52,850 nucleotides of DNA from an uncultured Bacteroidia bacterium (GTDB lineage: Bacteria > Bacteroidota > Bacteroidia > Bacteroidales > F082), in contig CADAVB010000004.1 of NCBI GenBank assembly GCA_902791165.1, positions 1 to 52,850 of the forward strand, in the 5' to 3' direction. This document shows positions 17,359 through 25,379 of the stretch, in pieces (the first letter of the stretch is position 1; each line of letters starts with the position of its first letter). The notes under the pieces were generated by a model that saw nothing but the letters and a program-made list of their open reading frames with translations, had not been told where the DNA came from and searched no databases. A program made the translations under genes and the position numbers.

Positions 17359-17363
17359 ATACC

Positions 17364-17897
17364 ATGCCCAATCCAACCAACAAACAAGAACTTGTGGCCG
17401 CCATGACCGATGGCTACGCCAAACTGAATGAGCAAATTGCCAAGATGAGCGAGGACGCCATATCAGCTCCTTTCGACTTCGCCGCCGACCCCAAGAAATG
17501 CGGTGTGCGCTGGCAATACGACCGCTGCCTCCGCGACCTACTAATCCATCTTCACGAATGGCAGGTGCTGATGCGCGAGTTCGTGAACAACATCCGCGAA
17601 GGTCACCCGCGTGACTACCTGCCCGACGAGTACCGCAAGAACTACCACGAAATGGACAAGATGCTGGTGGAGAAGCACCAAAACACGCCTTTGGAGGAAG
17701 CCAAACACCTGCTGCAAGCGACCCATGAGGAGATGCTCCGCCTCTCCGAGAGTTTCACCGAAGAGGAACTCTTCACCAAAGGCTACTACAAAAACACCTA
17801 CACCACTGATATGGCGGCCTACTTTGTGAGCGTCACTTCAAGTCCCTACGGGCAGGCGGTGAAACTACTGAAGACGCATCAGAAAAACCACAAATAG
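17364..17897 (+). CDS. ClbS/DfsB family (DUF1706) four-helix protein
   Basis: 177 aa, helical, soluble. Family hallmarks are the N-terminal NKQELVAAMTDGYAKLNEQI, the LHEWQ motif of the second helix, PLEEAKHLLQATHEEM, and the C-terminal SSPYGQAVKLLKTHQKNHK. The family includes ClbS, which opens the colibactin cyclopropane, and relatives of the DinB fold; the substrate here is unknown. Its promoter appears to lie within the rloB 3' end, about 150 bp upstream, with the TfoX stub between them. Confidence 0.8.
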   Translation: MPNPTNKQELVAAMTDGYAKLNEQIAKMSEDAISAPFDFAADPKKCGVRWQYDRCLRDLLIHLHEWQVLMREFVNNIREGHPRDYLPDEYRKNYHEMDKMLVEKHQNTPLEEAKHLLQATHEEMLRLSESFTEEELFTKGYYKNTYTTDMAAYFVSVTSSPYGQAVKLLKTHQKNHK

Positions 17898-17954
17898 TGA
17901 TTTTGTTCAAGAAAAGTTGTATTAATGCAGCGTTTCTTGAATATAACGACTTAA

Positions 17955-18284
17955 ATGAAAGACCACATATCTTCTAGACCCATGAACAACAAACCCACAG
18001 AAAATCCCAATGTCGCCAATGATGCGCTGTATGAATTTGATGCCATCATCCTGCAAAACGAGGATATGGATGCCGCATACGTGGAGGTGCCTTTCGACAT
18101 CAAGGCAATCTTCGGGAAAGGTCGATTGACGGTTCACGCCACCTTCGACGGTGTGCCATACGACGGGCAGATCGTCAAGATGGGGACGCCTTGCTTCATC
18201 ATCGGTGTGCGTAAGGACATCCGAAAACAGATTGGCAAGAGCTTTGGCGACATGGTACATGTAACTTTTTGTGAACGAAAATAA
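17955..18284 (+). CDS. DUF1905 domain protein
   Basis: 109 aa from ATG 17955; a start at Met10 (17982) is also possible. It shows the DUF1905 beta-barrel pattern: [68 protein letters not shown]. The family is small and its function is unknown. It lies 57 bp after the ClbS-like gene on the same strand. Confidence 0.8.
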   Translation: MKDHISSRPMNNKPTENPNVANDALYEFDAIILQNEDMDAAYVEVPFDIKAIFGKGRLTVHATFDGVPYDGQIVKMGTPCFIIGVRKDIRKQIGKSFGDMVHVTFCERK

Positions 18285-18291
18285 AATGACA

Positions 18292-18460
18292 ATGAAAAAA
18301 AATCATCATCATCGACGGAGGCCCGCGCGCGACATTCAACACGGCCTCCATGCTCAAGAAATTCGCTGAAGGAGCCGGTTCGGTCAGCAACGAAATCGAG
18401 GTGAAGACCATACGCCTCTATGCCGGAAAGAGGATGGCGGAAACAATCATAAAGGCGTAA
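18292..18460 (+). pseudogene. Broken NADPH-dependent FMN reductase (flavodoxin-fold) gene
   Basis: Removing one A from the A8 run after ATG 18292 restores MKKIIIIDGGPRATFNTAS and then MLKKFAEGAG..EIEVKTIRLYAGKRMAETIIKA-stop (TAA 18458). The first part is the nucleotide-binding start of the FMN reductase family seen intact at 30339 and 31534. The end matches the family C-terminus (compare EAYEMGKQV at 31534-32070). So the gene has an A-tract frameshift and a large internal deletion of over 100 codons. Confidence 0.75.
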
Positions 18461-18473
18461 TGGGAAAACCTCG

Positions 18474-18490
18474 TCAAGCGGAGTTTTTTT
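18474..18490 (+). terminator. Weak terminator-like hairpin
   Basis: AAAACCTCG-TCAAG-CGGAGTTTTTTT forms an imperfect stem followed by a T-run, after the broken FMN reductase gene and before the flavin reductase gene. Confidence 0.35.
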
Positions 18491-18555
18491 GAAAGGGAAA
18501 TAAGACCATCCTTAAAATAATACCAAATACAATTATCAATTAATAATTACTTATT

Positions 18556-19119
18556 ATGAAACAACCAATTAAAGTAACAGAAGCCATCTTCCCGATGCCC
18601 GTTTTGCTTGTGGCTACCTACAACGAAGACGGCACCATCGACGTGATGAACGCCGCTTGGGGCACCATGCTCGACCGCGACCGCGTTGCCCTCAACCTGA
18701 CCGAAACCCACAAGACCGTGGAAAACATCAAGCAACGCAAGGGCTTTGTGGTCCATATCGCCGATGCAGCCCATGTGGTCGAGGCCGACTATTTCGGCGT
18801 CGTGTCAGGCAAAACCGAAAAGGGCAAGTTTGCCAAGAGCGGACTCACCGCGACAAAATCCTCATTGGTAGACGCTCCCATCATCAACGAGCTGCCTATC
18901 GCCATGGAGTGTGAATTCATTGAATACCAAAGCGACGACACAGGCCTTGGCGTCATCGGAAAGGTGCTGCAGACCTCTGTCGAGTCCAGCAAGATGAAGG
19001 ACGGCAAAGTGGATGTGGAAGCCCTGCAAGCCATCACTTTCGACCCTTACACCCACGGCTATTACCAAGTCTCGAATCGCGTCGGCGAGGCCTTCAAGGA
19101 TGGATTGAAACTGAAGTGA
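18556..19119 (+). CDS. Flavin reductase family protein (FMN-binding split barrel)
   Basis: 187 aa. It has the flavin reductase-like split-barrel pattern: MPVLLVATYNEDGTIDVMNA near the N-terminus, LNLTETHKTVENIKQRKGFV in the middle, and YYQVSNRVGEAFKDG at the end. Members bind FMN and reduce it or flavin-dependent partners, often in anaerobes. Cytoplasmic. It is followed after 31 bp by a secreted monooxygenase-like gene. Confidence 0.85.
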   Translation: MKQPIKVTEAIFPMPVLLVATYNEDGTIDVMNAAWGTMLDRDRVALNLTETHKTVENIKQRKGFVVHIADAAHVVEADYFGVVSGKTEKGKFAKSGLTATKSSLVDAPIINELPIAMECEFIEYQSDDTGLGVIGKVLQTSVESSKMKDGKVDVEALQAITFDPYTHGYYQVSNRVGEAFKDGLKLK

Positions 19120-19150
19120 TTTACCGTCGATAACCAGACCAAATGACACC

Positions 19151-19543
19151 ATGCGAAAAAGCCTAATTCTTTTAGCCTTTATGATTCTTCCGGTATTGCC
19201 AACATCGGCCCAAATCGACCTCCAAAGCCAGCAATATGGAGAACGCATCGTCCGCCTCGCCGAAATCGAAGTGGAGCCTGAGTTTTTGGAGGATTATATG
19301 GCCTTCGCCAAGGAAGTCGGCGAGACTTCGGTGAAGGTGGAACCCGGCGTGCTGACCCTCTTCTCGATGCAAACCAAGGAAGACCCTCGCAAGATCTACA
19401 TCCTCGAAATCTACGCCGACCAAGAGGCTTACCAAAGCCACATCCAGACCGCGCATTTCAAGAAATACAAGGAAGGCACGGCCAAGATGGTGAAATCGTT
19501 GAAACTGATTGATGTCAACCCGCTGGCGGGAATGATACGTTGA
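19151..19543 (+). CDS. Exported ABM-domain (quinol monooxygenase-like) protein
   Basis: 130 aa with a cleavable signal peptide (MRKSLILLAFMILPVLPTSA). The mature domain is an antibiotic biosynthesis monooxygenase (ABM) ferredoxin-like fold: IEVEPEFLEDYMAFAKEVGE, VEPGVLTLFSMQ, ILEIYADQEAYQSHIQTAHF. Relatives such as YgiN act on quinols without a cofactor. Export to the periplasm is unusual for characterised members but common in Bacteroidota annotations. Confidence 0.82.
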   Translation: MRKSLILLAFMILPVLPTSAQIDLQSQQYGERIVRLAEIEVEPEFLEDYMAFAKEVGETSVKVEPGVLTLFSMQTKEDPRKIYILEIYADQEAYQSHIQTAHFKKYKEGTAKMVKSLKLIDVNPLAGMIR

Positions 19544-19551
19544 CTAATTTG

Positions 19552-19595
19552 AAAAAATCCCTGAAATCGGTGAAGCACTGGTTTCGGGGATTTTT
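19552..19595 (+). terminator. Rho-independent terminator after the ABM gene
   Basis: AATCCCTGAAATC pairs with GGTTTCGGGGATT across an 11-nt loop, followed by TTTTT. The T-run merges into the next promoter box, so terminator and promoter are fused. Confidence 0.7.
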
Positions 19596-19597
19596 AC

Positions 19598-19605
19598 TAT
19601 TTTTG
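19598..19605 (+). promoter_or_regulatory. -7 promoter box for the DUF362 gene
   Basis: TATTTTTG, 28 bp before the ATG at 19634. Confidence 0.6.
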
Positions 19606-19633
19606 CAACCATAATACTAAACATCAAAACAAA

Positions 19634-20665
19634 ATGAAGAAATTAGCAGCAACCCTTTTGTGCGCCCTGGCCTTTGCCGCCTGCACAAACAACCAACCTG
19701 ACAACAATCAAAACAATCAAACTAATACGAATATGGAAAACACAGCAAAAGTCTATCTGACGCGCAACATCAGCCCCGAAGCTTTGGTGGACATCTACAA
19801 GGCTTTGGGCGTGGAAGCCAAAGGCCGCGTGGCCGTGAAAATCTCGACCGGTGAGGGCAGCAACCCCAACTACCTGAAGCCCGAACTCATCAAAGACCTC
19901 GTACACGAGGTGGACGGCACCATCGTGGAGTGCAACACCGCTTACGGCAACGGCCCCGGCGACGAGAAGGACGAGCGTAACAACTCGACAGTCCACTGGG
20001 AAGTCATCCGCAGGCACGGCTTCACCGACTACTTCCCCGTTGACATTATGGATGAATACGACGAAATCCGCATTCCCGTGAAGGACCAAAGGCACATCAA
20101 GTACGACATCGTGGGCGGACACATGGCCAACTACGACTTTATGATTGCCCTCAATCACTTCAAAGGTCACCCGATGGGCGGCTACGGCGGCGCGCTGAAG
20201 AACCTCAGCATCGGTTGCGCCAGCAGCAACGGCAAGGCTTATATCCACTCTTCGGGAAAGATGGAGAAACTCGACATGGCCAAACTTTGGACGCCCGAAT
20301 ACATCGGCGACCAAGACGGCTTCCTTGAGAGTATGGCAGCGGCAGCCCAAGCGGTGACGAACTATTTCCAAAAGAGGCAGGGTATCATCTACATCAATGT
20401 GATGAACAATATGAGCATCGACTGCGACTGTGTCGATCATCCCGCTCCTGTGAAACTTGAAGACTACGGCATCCTCGCCTCGACCGACCCCGTCGCCCTC
20501 GACCAAGCCTGTGTCGATATCATCAACAACCAAGAGGTGACCGCCACCAACGACCCCACCGACCTGCTCAGCCGCATCGACAAGCAGCACGGCACCCACA
20601 CCATCGAACACGCCGAAGCCATTGGGTTGGGAACAAGGAAATACACCATTGTCAGCATTGATTAA
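19634..20665 (+). CDS. DUF362 domain lipoprotein
   Basis: 343 aa. Lipoprotein signal MKKLAATLLCALAFAAC (Cys17), then an Asn/Gln-rich linker and a DUF362 domain: VAVKISTGEGSNPNYLKPEL, GTIVECNTAYG, MIALNHFKGHPMGGYGGALK, IDCDCVDHPAPV and GILASTDPVALDQACVD. DUF362 domains often accompany ferredoxin domains; no Fe-S motif (CxxCxxC) is visible here. Molecular function unknown; location would be periplasmic or outer membrane. A 503-codon antisense frame over this gene is a composition artefact. Confidence 0.85.
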   Translation: MKKLAATLLCALAFAACTNNQPDNNQNNQTNTNMENTAKVYLTRNISPEALVDIYKALGVEAKGRVAVKISTGEGSNPNYLKPELIKDLVHEVDGTIVECNTAYGNGPGDEKDERNNSTVHWEVIRRHGFTDYFPVDIMDEYDEIRIPVKDQRHIKYDIVGGHMANYDFMIALNHFKGHPMGGYGGALKNLSIGCASSNGKAYIHSSGKMEKLDMAKLWTPEYIGDQDGFLESMAAAAQAVTNYFQKRQGIIYINVMNNMSIDCDCVDHPAPVKLEDYGILASTDPVALDQACVDIINNQEVTATNDPTDLLSRIDKQHGTHTIEHAEAIGLGTRKYTIVSID

Positions 20666-20716
20666 TTTGCGACAATCGTAGTCCTGTCTTTGTTTTAATT
20701 GCAAAAGGATAATACT

Positions 20717-21358
20717 ATGGAAAACCAAAAGATTATCATCACAATCAACCGCGAGTGCGGCAGCGGAGGTGGCGAGATTGCCCGTCTGCTGGGAGAGAAA
20801 TTGGGGCTCAAGGTTTATGGTCGCGCCATATTGCAAAGCGTTGCCGATCATTTTAAAATGACCCTTGAAAACATGGACCGTGTTAAGGCGCAAAAAACCA
20901 GTTGGTGGAGTGACTTCTGTTACTTTTATCGCCAGTTTGATACGACCAGCCATCCGGATGTTTACTATCCAGAGGCCACGCCGTTGACCCTTTATTATGC
21001 CGAGGCTCGATTGTTGCGCGAATTGGCCGAACAAGAGAGCTGCATCATAGTGGGCCGTGCCGGTTTCCACATCTTCCGCGACAATCCCAATGCGTTGCAC
21101 CTGTTCATCATGGCCGACCGTGACGCGCGTATTGCCCGCATCGCCGCCAAGCAAAATCTCAGCACCGAAGAGGCTGCCAAGGTCATCGACGAAACCGACA
21201 AGGCTCGCGACACATTCGTCAAAACTGTCGCAGACACCTCGCGCTACGATGCCCGCAACTATGACTTCGTCCTTAACGTCACCAACATGCCCACCGACGC
21301 GGTGGCACAGTTCCTCGCCGACAATATTAGGAAGAAGTATCCTTTCTTGGCGAAATAG
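20717..21358 (+). CDS. Cytidylate kinase-like family protein
   Basis: 213 aa from ATG 20717 (an upstream TTG is not needed). P-loop region NRECGSGGGEIARLLGEKLG at about residues 11-30, the AAK_26-type cytidylate kinase-like family. Middle part IIVGRAGFHIFRD and the lid region MADRDARIARIAAKQNLS are typical. The family looks like nucleoside monophosphate kinases, but substrates are mostly untested. Its 3' end overlaps the convergent AraC gene by 32 bp. Confidence 0.85.
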   Translation: MENQKIIITINRECGSGGGEIARLLGEKLGLKVYGRAILQSVADHFKMTLENMDRVKAQKTSWWSDFCYFYRQFDTTSHPDVYYPEATPLTLYYAEARLLRELAEQESCIIVGRAGFHIFRDNPNALHLFIMADRDARIARIAAKQNLSTEEAAKVIDETDKARDTFVKTVADTSRYDARNYDFVLNVTNMPTDAVAQFLADNIRKKYPFLAK

Positions 21359-22172
21359 ACTTAGGTTGCAGGCTCCGCCTATATTCGCTGGGCGACTGCC
21401 TGAGGTGCTTGGTACAGTAGCGACTGAAATAACTCAATGAGGTGAAGTTCATGCGGTCGGCTATTTGGGTAAGCGACAAGCGCTCGTCGTCCAAAAAGCC
21501 TTTCAAGATGGGCACAGTGGCACGGTTGATGTAACTGCTGACGCTGTGACCTGTCACACGCTTGACCGTGGCGGAGAGGTACTTCGGCGATACATTCAGC
21601 CGTTCGGCGTAGTAGCTCACCTCTCGCTCGGTGCGACTGATGCCGGTGGCGAGCAGGTCGGTCAGCTGACGGACGATATAGGCCGTTCGGTCGCTATGGG
21701 TGTCGGTGGCATCACGTTGTGCATGAGGTTCGAATATGTCATACATCATCGTTAGGCAGAGACTCCCAATCAATTCACGGTAAAACAGCAGATGGCGGTC
21801 GCTGAGGCGATCACGGAGACGGTGGAAGTCGGCAAGCAAGATAGCAGCCTGCTCGTCGGTGAGTTTGATGATAGGGTCTTGGTTGAGCGAGATGCTTCCT
21901 CCGATGCTGTAGTTATTCGAAGGCAGAAGGTTTTGCAAGAACTTGTAATCTGCGGAAAACCACTCTACCTTCATTCCTGAAGCGGCGACAAGGCTCTTTG
22001 CGCGACTCGGATTTGGCATCACCACCAAGTCGTTTTTTTCAATTTGGTAGCATTTCGCGTTAAACACAAAGCTGCCTTCGCCTTCCGTGCAGAGCAGATG
22101 CATACAAGTGTGGCTCAATCTAGGGTCATTCATCCCGAGGAAATCCGTAGCGTACTGAAAATCAATCTTCAT
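21327..22172 (-). CDS. AraC family transcriptional regulator
   Basis: 281 aa from the start at 22172. An N-terminal cupin-like sensor is followed by two helix-turn-helix motifs in the C-terminal 100 residues (EVSYYAERLNVSPKYLSATV and LTQIADRMNFTSLSYFSRYC). The longer frame beginning MYFCTM runs through the promoter, because TATTTTTGC translates as YFC. The ATG lies 4 bp from the -7 box, so the mRNA is probably leaderless. It faces the acetyltransferase-flavodoxin pair, its most likely target. Confidence 0.9.
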   Translation of the reverse strand: MKIDFQYATDFLGMNDPRLSHTCMHLLCTEGEGSFVFNAKCYQIEKNDLVVMPNPSRAKSLVAASGMKVEWFSADYKFLQNLLPSNNYSIGGSISLNQDPIIKLTDEQAAILLADFHRLRDRLSDRHLLFYRELIGSLCLTMMYDIFEPHAQRDATDTHSDRTAYIVRQLTDLLATGISRTEREVSYYAERLNVSPKYLSATVKRVTGHSVSSYINRATVPILKGFLDDERLSLTQIADRMNFTSLSYFSRYCTKHLRQSPSEYRRSLQPKSISPRKDTSS

Positions 22173-22176
22173 GGTG

Positions 22177-22184
22177 CAAAAATA
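22177..22184 (-). promoter_or_regulatory. -7 promoter box for the AraC gene (leaderless)
   Basis: TATTTTTG on the minus strand, separated from the start codon by 4 bp. Confidence 0.6.
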
Positions 22185-22272
22185 CACTTTATTTCTTTCA
22201 CTAGCAAAAAATAGATGGATTTTGTGAAAATAATGATGTTTTTTGTGAAACTATTATCCCAGTAAGTCGCTG

Positions 22273-22280
22273 TATTTTTG
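22273..22280 (+). promoter_or_regulatory. -7 promoter box for the acetyltransferase-flavodoxin pair
   Basis: TATTTTTG, 24 bp before the ATG at 22305. Confidence 0.6.
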
Positions 22281-22304
22281 CACCGTAATTCAAAACCTAA
22301 GACT

Positions 22305-22838
22305 ATGCAAGAACAAAGAGTTGACCCCAGGCTGACCACAGCCGAAGAACACGCGGAAGGCGTGCGCCAAGCGCAAGTGCTTTTCAAACTGAACCACACG
22401 ATGCCCTACACCGACGAGTACAATGCCCTCGTGCGTGAGCTCTTCGGCGACAACCTCGGCGAAGGTGGCTGGGTGATGCCCGGCCTCACGGGTGTTTGCT
22501 TCGACCGTGTACACATCGGAAAGAACGTGATGATCATGAACAACTGCCTGATGATGGCCCGTGGTGGCATCACCATCGACGACAACGCGATGATTGCCGC
22601 CAATGCACAACTCATCTCCAACAACCACGACCTCTACGACCGCCAAATCCTCCTCTGCAAGCCCGTCCACATCTGCGAAAACGTTTGGATTGGCGCTGGT
22701 GCCACCATCTTGCCCGGCGTGACCGTTGGCAAGAATGCAGTCGTGGCTGCGGGAGCCGTGGTCACCAAGGACGTGGAACCCAATACCATTGTGGGCGGCA
22801 ACCCTGCAAAATTCATTAAAAACATTGTAGAACTATGA
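22305..22838 (+). CDS. Maltose/galactoside O-acetyltransferase-like protein
   Basis: 177 aa. Left-handed beta-helix acetyltransferase with hexapeptide repeats: VHIGKNVMIMNNCLMMARGG, ISNNHDLYDRQ (catalytic His in SNNHD), VWIGAGATILPGVTVGKNAV and GNPAKFIK. Acetyl-CoA dependent; acceptor sugar unknown. The stop overlaps the next ATG (ATGA), so it is translationally coupled to a flavodoxin lipoprotein. Probably controlled by the divergent AraC protein. Confidence 0.9.
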   Translation: MQEQRVDPRLTTAEEHAEGVRQAQVLFKLNHTMPYTDEYNALVRELFGDNLGEGGWVMPGLTGVCFDRVHIGKNVMIMNNCLMMARGGITIDDNAMIAANAQLISNNHDLYDRQILLCKPVHICENVWIGAGATILPGVTVGKNAVVAAGAVVTKDVEPNTIVGGNPAKFIKNIVEL

Positions 22839-23452
22839 AAAGAATCATTACCGCAGTCTTGGCACTCCTCATAGTCACCAGCTGCAACGGACAAGACGTA
22901 AAGACGCACGGCCGTGCGTCTCAAGCCAACAACTTAAAATCACAGAATATGAGCAAATCCATCGTCATTTTCTTCTCCCATGCGGGCGACAACTACAGCG
23001 TGGGCAACATCGAGGTCGGCAACACCAAGATCGTGGCCGACTACATCACTGAAATCAAAGGCGCGGACCAGTTTGAAATCGTCACCCACAAGTACGACGG
23101 CATGGCCTATATGCCCCTCATCGAATTGGCCAAGGAAGAAGCCAACAAGGGCGAGCTGCCGCCATACGAAGGCGCCGCCCCCGACCTCAGCCAATACGAC
23201 ACCGTCTTCATCGGCGGACCAGTCTGGTGGGGCACCTACCCGCAGGTGATGTTCACCCTCTTCAAGGACATCAACCTCGACGGCAAGACAGTCATCCCCT
23301 TCACCACCCACGAAGGCAGCGGCTTAGCCTCCTGCGCCAGCGATGTGAAGAAAGCTTTCCCGAAGGCCAAGGTCACGGGCGAGTTCAGCATCTATGGACA
23401 TGAAGTGCGCACAGAGAGGGCGAAGGTTGAGAAGTGGTTGAAGGGGCTTTGA
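22835..23452 (+). CDS. Flavodoxin lipoprotein
   Basis: 205 aa. Lipoprotein signal ending VTSC (Cys17), linker, then a flavodoxin domain from about residue 42: SIVIFFSHAGDNYSVGN (phosphate loop), IGGPVWWGTYPQVMFTLF, KTVIPFTTHEGSG. The linker residues DVKTHGRAS are encoded by a perfect 20-bp palindrome (22902-22921) that looks like an inserted repeat element. An internal ATG at about 22949 could give a cytoplasmic form without signal. Electron carrier or quinone-reductase-like role expected. Confidence 0.85.
   Translation: MKRIITAVLALLIVTSCNGQDVKTHGRASQANNLKSQNMSKSIVIFFSHAGDNYSVGNIEVGNTKIVADYITEIKGADQFEIVTHKYDGMAYMPLIELAKEEANKGELPPYEGAAPDLSQYDTVFIGGPVWWGTYPQVMFTLFKDINLDGKTVIPFTTHEGSGLASCASDVKKAFPKAKVTGEFSIYGHEVRTERAKVEKWLKGL
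22902..22921. repeat. REP-like palindrome inside the flavodoxin gene
   Basis: AGACGCACGGCCGTGCGTCT is a perfect 20-bp palindrome, preceded by GTA. Related copies are at 32756-32795 and 44237-44263. Confidence 0.7.
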
Positions 23453-23527
23453 GAACAAGAAACCTAAAAGAGAAGTCTGTTATGGCCTTCCCACTTTGGC
23501 CTCCAACCTTTCCCGAATGGCAAAACC

Positions 23528-23560
23528 GAAAAAAGGGGTCTCATCCGAGGCTCCTTTTTT
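23528..23560 (+). terminator. Rho-independent terminator
   Basis: GGGGTCTC (23535-23542) pairs with GAGGCTCC (23547-23554) with two G-U pairs and an ATCC loop, flanked by AAAAAA and TTTTTT. Ends the acetyltransferase-flavodoxin transcript. Confidence 0.7.
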
Positions 23561-23580
23561 GTTTAGAAACGAAAAAAATG

Positions 23581-23588
23581 TAATTTTG
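23581..23588 (+). promoter_or_regulatory. -7 promoter box for the AlbA-type gene
   Basis: TAATTTTG, about 95 bp before the ATG at 23683. Confidence 0.5.
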
Positions 23589-23682
23589 CAATTGAAACGA
23601 AAACATCCATCGCTTCTAAACTATCGCGAAGAGCGAACCGTATTGGTACGAGAATCAAATATTTGCAAAACAAACATAGCCT

Positions 23683-25320
23683 ATGACAATAGCCGACATA
23701 AAGAAACTTATCGCCAACGATGAAAGCCGCGTCTTGGAGTTGAAAAAGAGTACTGGCGAACTGGTAAAAGCAATGCAGACGCTGTGCGCTTTTCTGAACT
23801 CCGACGGTGGCTGGCTGTTTTTCGGCATCACGCCGAAACTGGAGATTTTGGGACAAAACGTCACCGACAACACACAACGAGAAATCGCCCACGAAATCAC
23901 GAAGATAGAACCCGCCATTAAGTTGCCGTTGGAGATTGTTGAAGTTCCTGAACGCCCTGACAACTTCGTAATCGGCATTCACGTGGAAGCGGCCAAATTC
24001 GGCGATGCGCCCTATACCTACGACGGTCGCGCCTACTACAAGGTGGAGAGTACGACGGTGCAGATGCCCCGCGCAATGTTTGAGGAACGACTGCGGCGCA
24101 GCAACCCCACCCGATTTGCGTGGGAAAGCCAAACACCCGATTTCCTTCGTCTTGAGGATTTGGACGAAAGACAGATTCGGAATACAGTGATGTATGGCAT
24201 CAACAAGGGACGAATGCCGGCCTCATCCGCCTCGGAAGACACAATGACCCTACTCGACAAGTTTGCGATGGTCGAAAACGGGAAGATAAAGAATGCCGCT
24301 GCCGCACTGTTCACCAAACGCCCGCAAGATTACCCGCAGTTTTTGCTCCGAATGGCGCGTTTCCGTGGCAAAGAAAAGCGCGATTTCATTGACAATATGC
24401 GCGTCAACGGTAATTTCTTTGAACTGCTCGATGCTGGTTTGGCCTTCTTGTTCAAGCATTTGAACCAAAGCGGTGTCGTGAAAGGTCTTCGCCGTGAAGA
24501 GCAATTGGAGATTCCCTTTGAGGCGTTGCGCGAGGCGCTGACCAATGCCTTGTGCCACCGCCAATTGGATTCGCCCAGTGGCAGTGTCGGTATTGCTGTT
24601 TTCGATGACCGTGTGGAGATAGAGAACGCGGGACATTTGCCCAACGAACTGACCGTTGAGACCATCAAACTGCCACACCGTTCCTATCCGCAAAACCCTA
24701 TCATTGCAAACGCCCTATATATGACAGCATATTTGGAAAGTTGGGGCACAGGAGTGAGTCGAATGGTGGATGCCTGCAAAACTGCGGGAGTGCCAGAGCC
24801 AACGTATGGCACCGACGGCCTGTTTGTTTGGATTACCTTCAAGAGACCTAATTTAGACACTAACTCTGACACCAACTTAGACACCAACTTAGACACCAAC
24901 TTAGACACCAACTTAGACACTAACTCTGACACTAACTCTGACACTAACTCTGATACTAACTCTGATACTAACTCTGATACTAACTCTGGTACTAATACCC
25001 CTTTGAATATTACAGACAAATGTAATACATCACATAATCAACATATTAACTCTGATACTTACTCTGTTAGTAACTTAGATACCAACTTAGATACTAACTC
25101 TGACGGTCGCTTGCTTTTATCTGACAGACAAAAGGAAGTATTGCGTTATTGTATATTTCCAAGAAGTAGTAAAGAAATATTGGAACACATCGGTGTAATA
25201 TCTCATCAAAAGAATAGAGAGAGGTTCATTAACACCCTTGTTGATGCAGGTCTTCTTGATCGAACACAACCCGATTCGCCCAATTCCCCCAACCAAAGGT
25301 ATGTCATAAAAAGGAAATGA
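23683..25320 (+). CDS. AlbA_2-domain ATP-binding protein with tandem-repeat linker and C-terminal winged helix
   Basis: 545 aa. N-terminal AlbA_2 (divergent AAA-4) domain: ESRVLELKKSTGE, CAFLNSDGGWLFFGI, GRAYYKVESTTVQM. The middle has a RecG-like GHKL-type ATP-binding segment: EALREALTNALCHRQLD (catalytic-type E..N), FDDRVEIENAGHLP, PHRSYPQNPIIANALYM, LESWGTGVSRMVDAC. Residues 391-438 are twelve 4-residue units of the xDTN type, with more copies near 457-472, leading to a winged helix (LSDRQKEVLRYCIF). Such proteins are called RecG-like in Bacteroidota, but their function is not settled. Confidence 0.85.
   Translation: MTIADIKKLIANDESRVLELKKSTGELVKAMQTLCAFLNSDGGWLFFGITPKLEILGQNVTDNTQREIAHEITKIEPAIKLPLEIVEVPERPDNFVIGIHVEAAKFGDAPYTYDGRAYYKVESTTVQMPRAMFEERLRRSNPTRFAWESQTPDFLRLEDLDERQIRNTVMYGINKGRMPASSASEDTMTLLDKFAMVENGKIKNAAAALFTKRPQDYPQFLLRMARFRGKEKRDFIDNMRVNGNFFELLDAGLAFLFKHLNQSGVVKGLRREEQLEIPFEALREALTNALCHRQLDSPSGSVGIAVFDDRVEIENAGHLPNELTVETIKLPHRSYPQNPIIANALYMTAYLESWGTGVSRMVDACKTAGVPEPTYGTDGLFVWITFKRPNLDTNSDTNLDTNLDTNLDTNLDTNSDTNSDTNSDTNSDTNSDTNSGTNTPLNITDKCNTSHNQHINSDTYSVSNLDTNLDTNSDGRLLLSDRQKEVLRYCIFPRSSKEILEHIGVISHQKNRERFINTLVDAGLLDRTQPDSPNSPNQRYVIKRK
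24853..24996 (+). repeat. Twelve tandem 12-bp repeats (LDTN/SDTN)
   Basis: Units alternate between TTAGACACYAAC and TCTGAYACTAAC. Each is four codons, so gain or loss keeps the frame and changes only linker length. Degenerate units recur at about 25048-25101. Confidence 0.95.
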
Positions 25321-25379
25321 AATGACAATGAGCAAATTGTCCGAATCCAAATCTGTTGAACCCAAAGTTACTGAATGTT

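Noticed and set aside
19643-21154. 503-codon open frame on the minus strand
   Set aside because: It lies antisense to the DUF362 and cytidylate kinase-like genes, which have clear domains, promoters and signals. Its own sequence is low-complexity (Val/His/Asp-rich) and follows from codon bias.
23496-23723. 75-codon frame between the flavodoxin and AlbA-type genes
   Set aside because: It runs through a terminator and a promoter box and is not plausible as a gene.
24853-24996. Possible CRISPR-like array
   Set aside because: Units are 12 bp, contiguous, without spacers and in frame within a protein gene.
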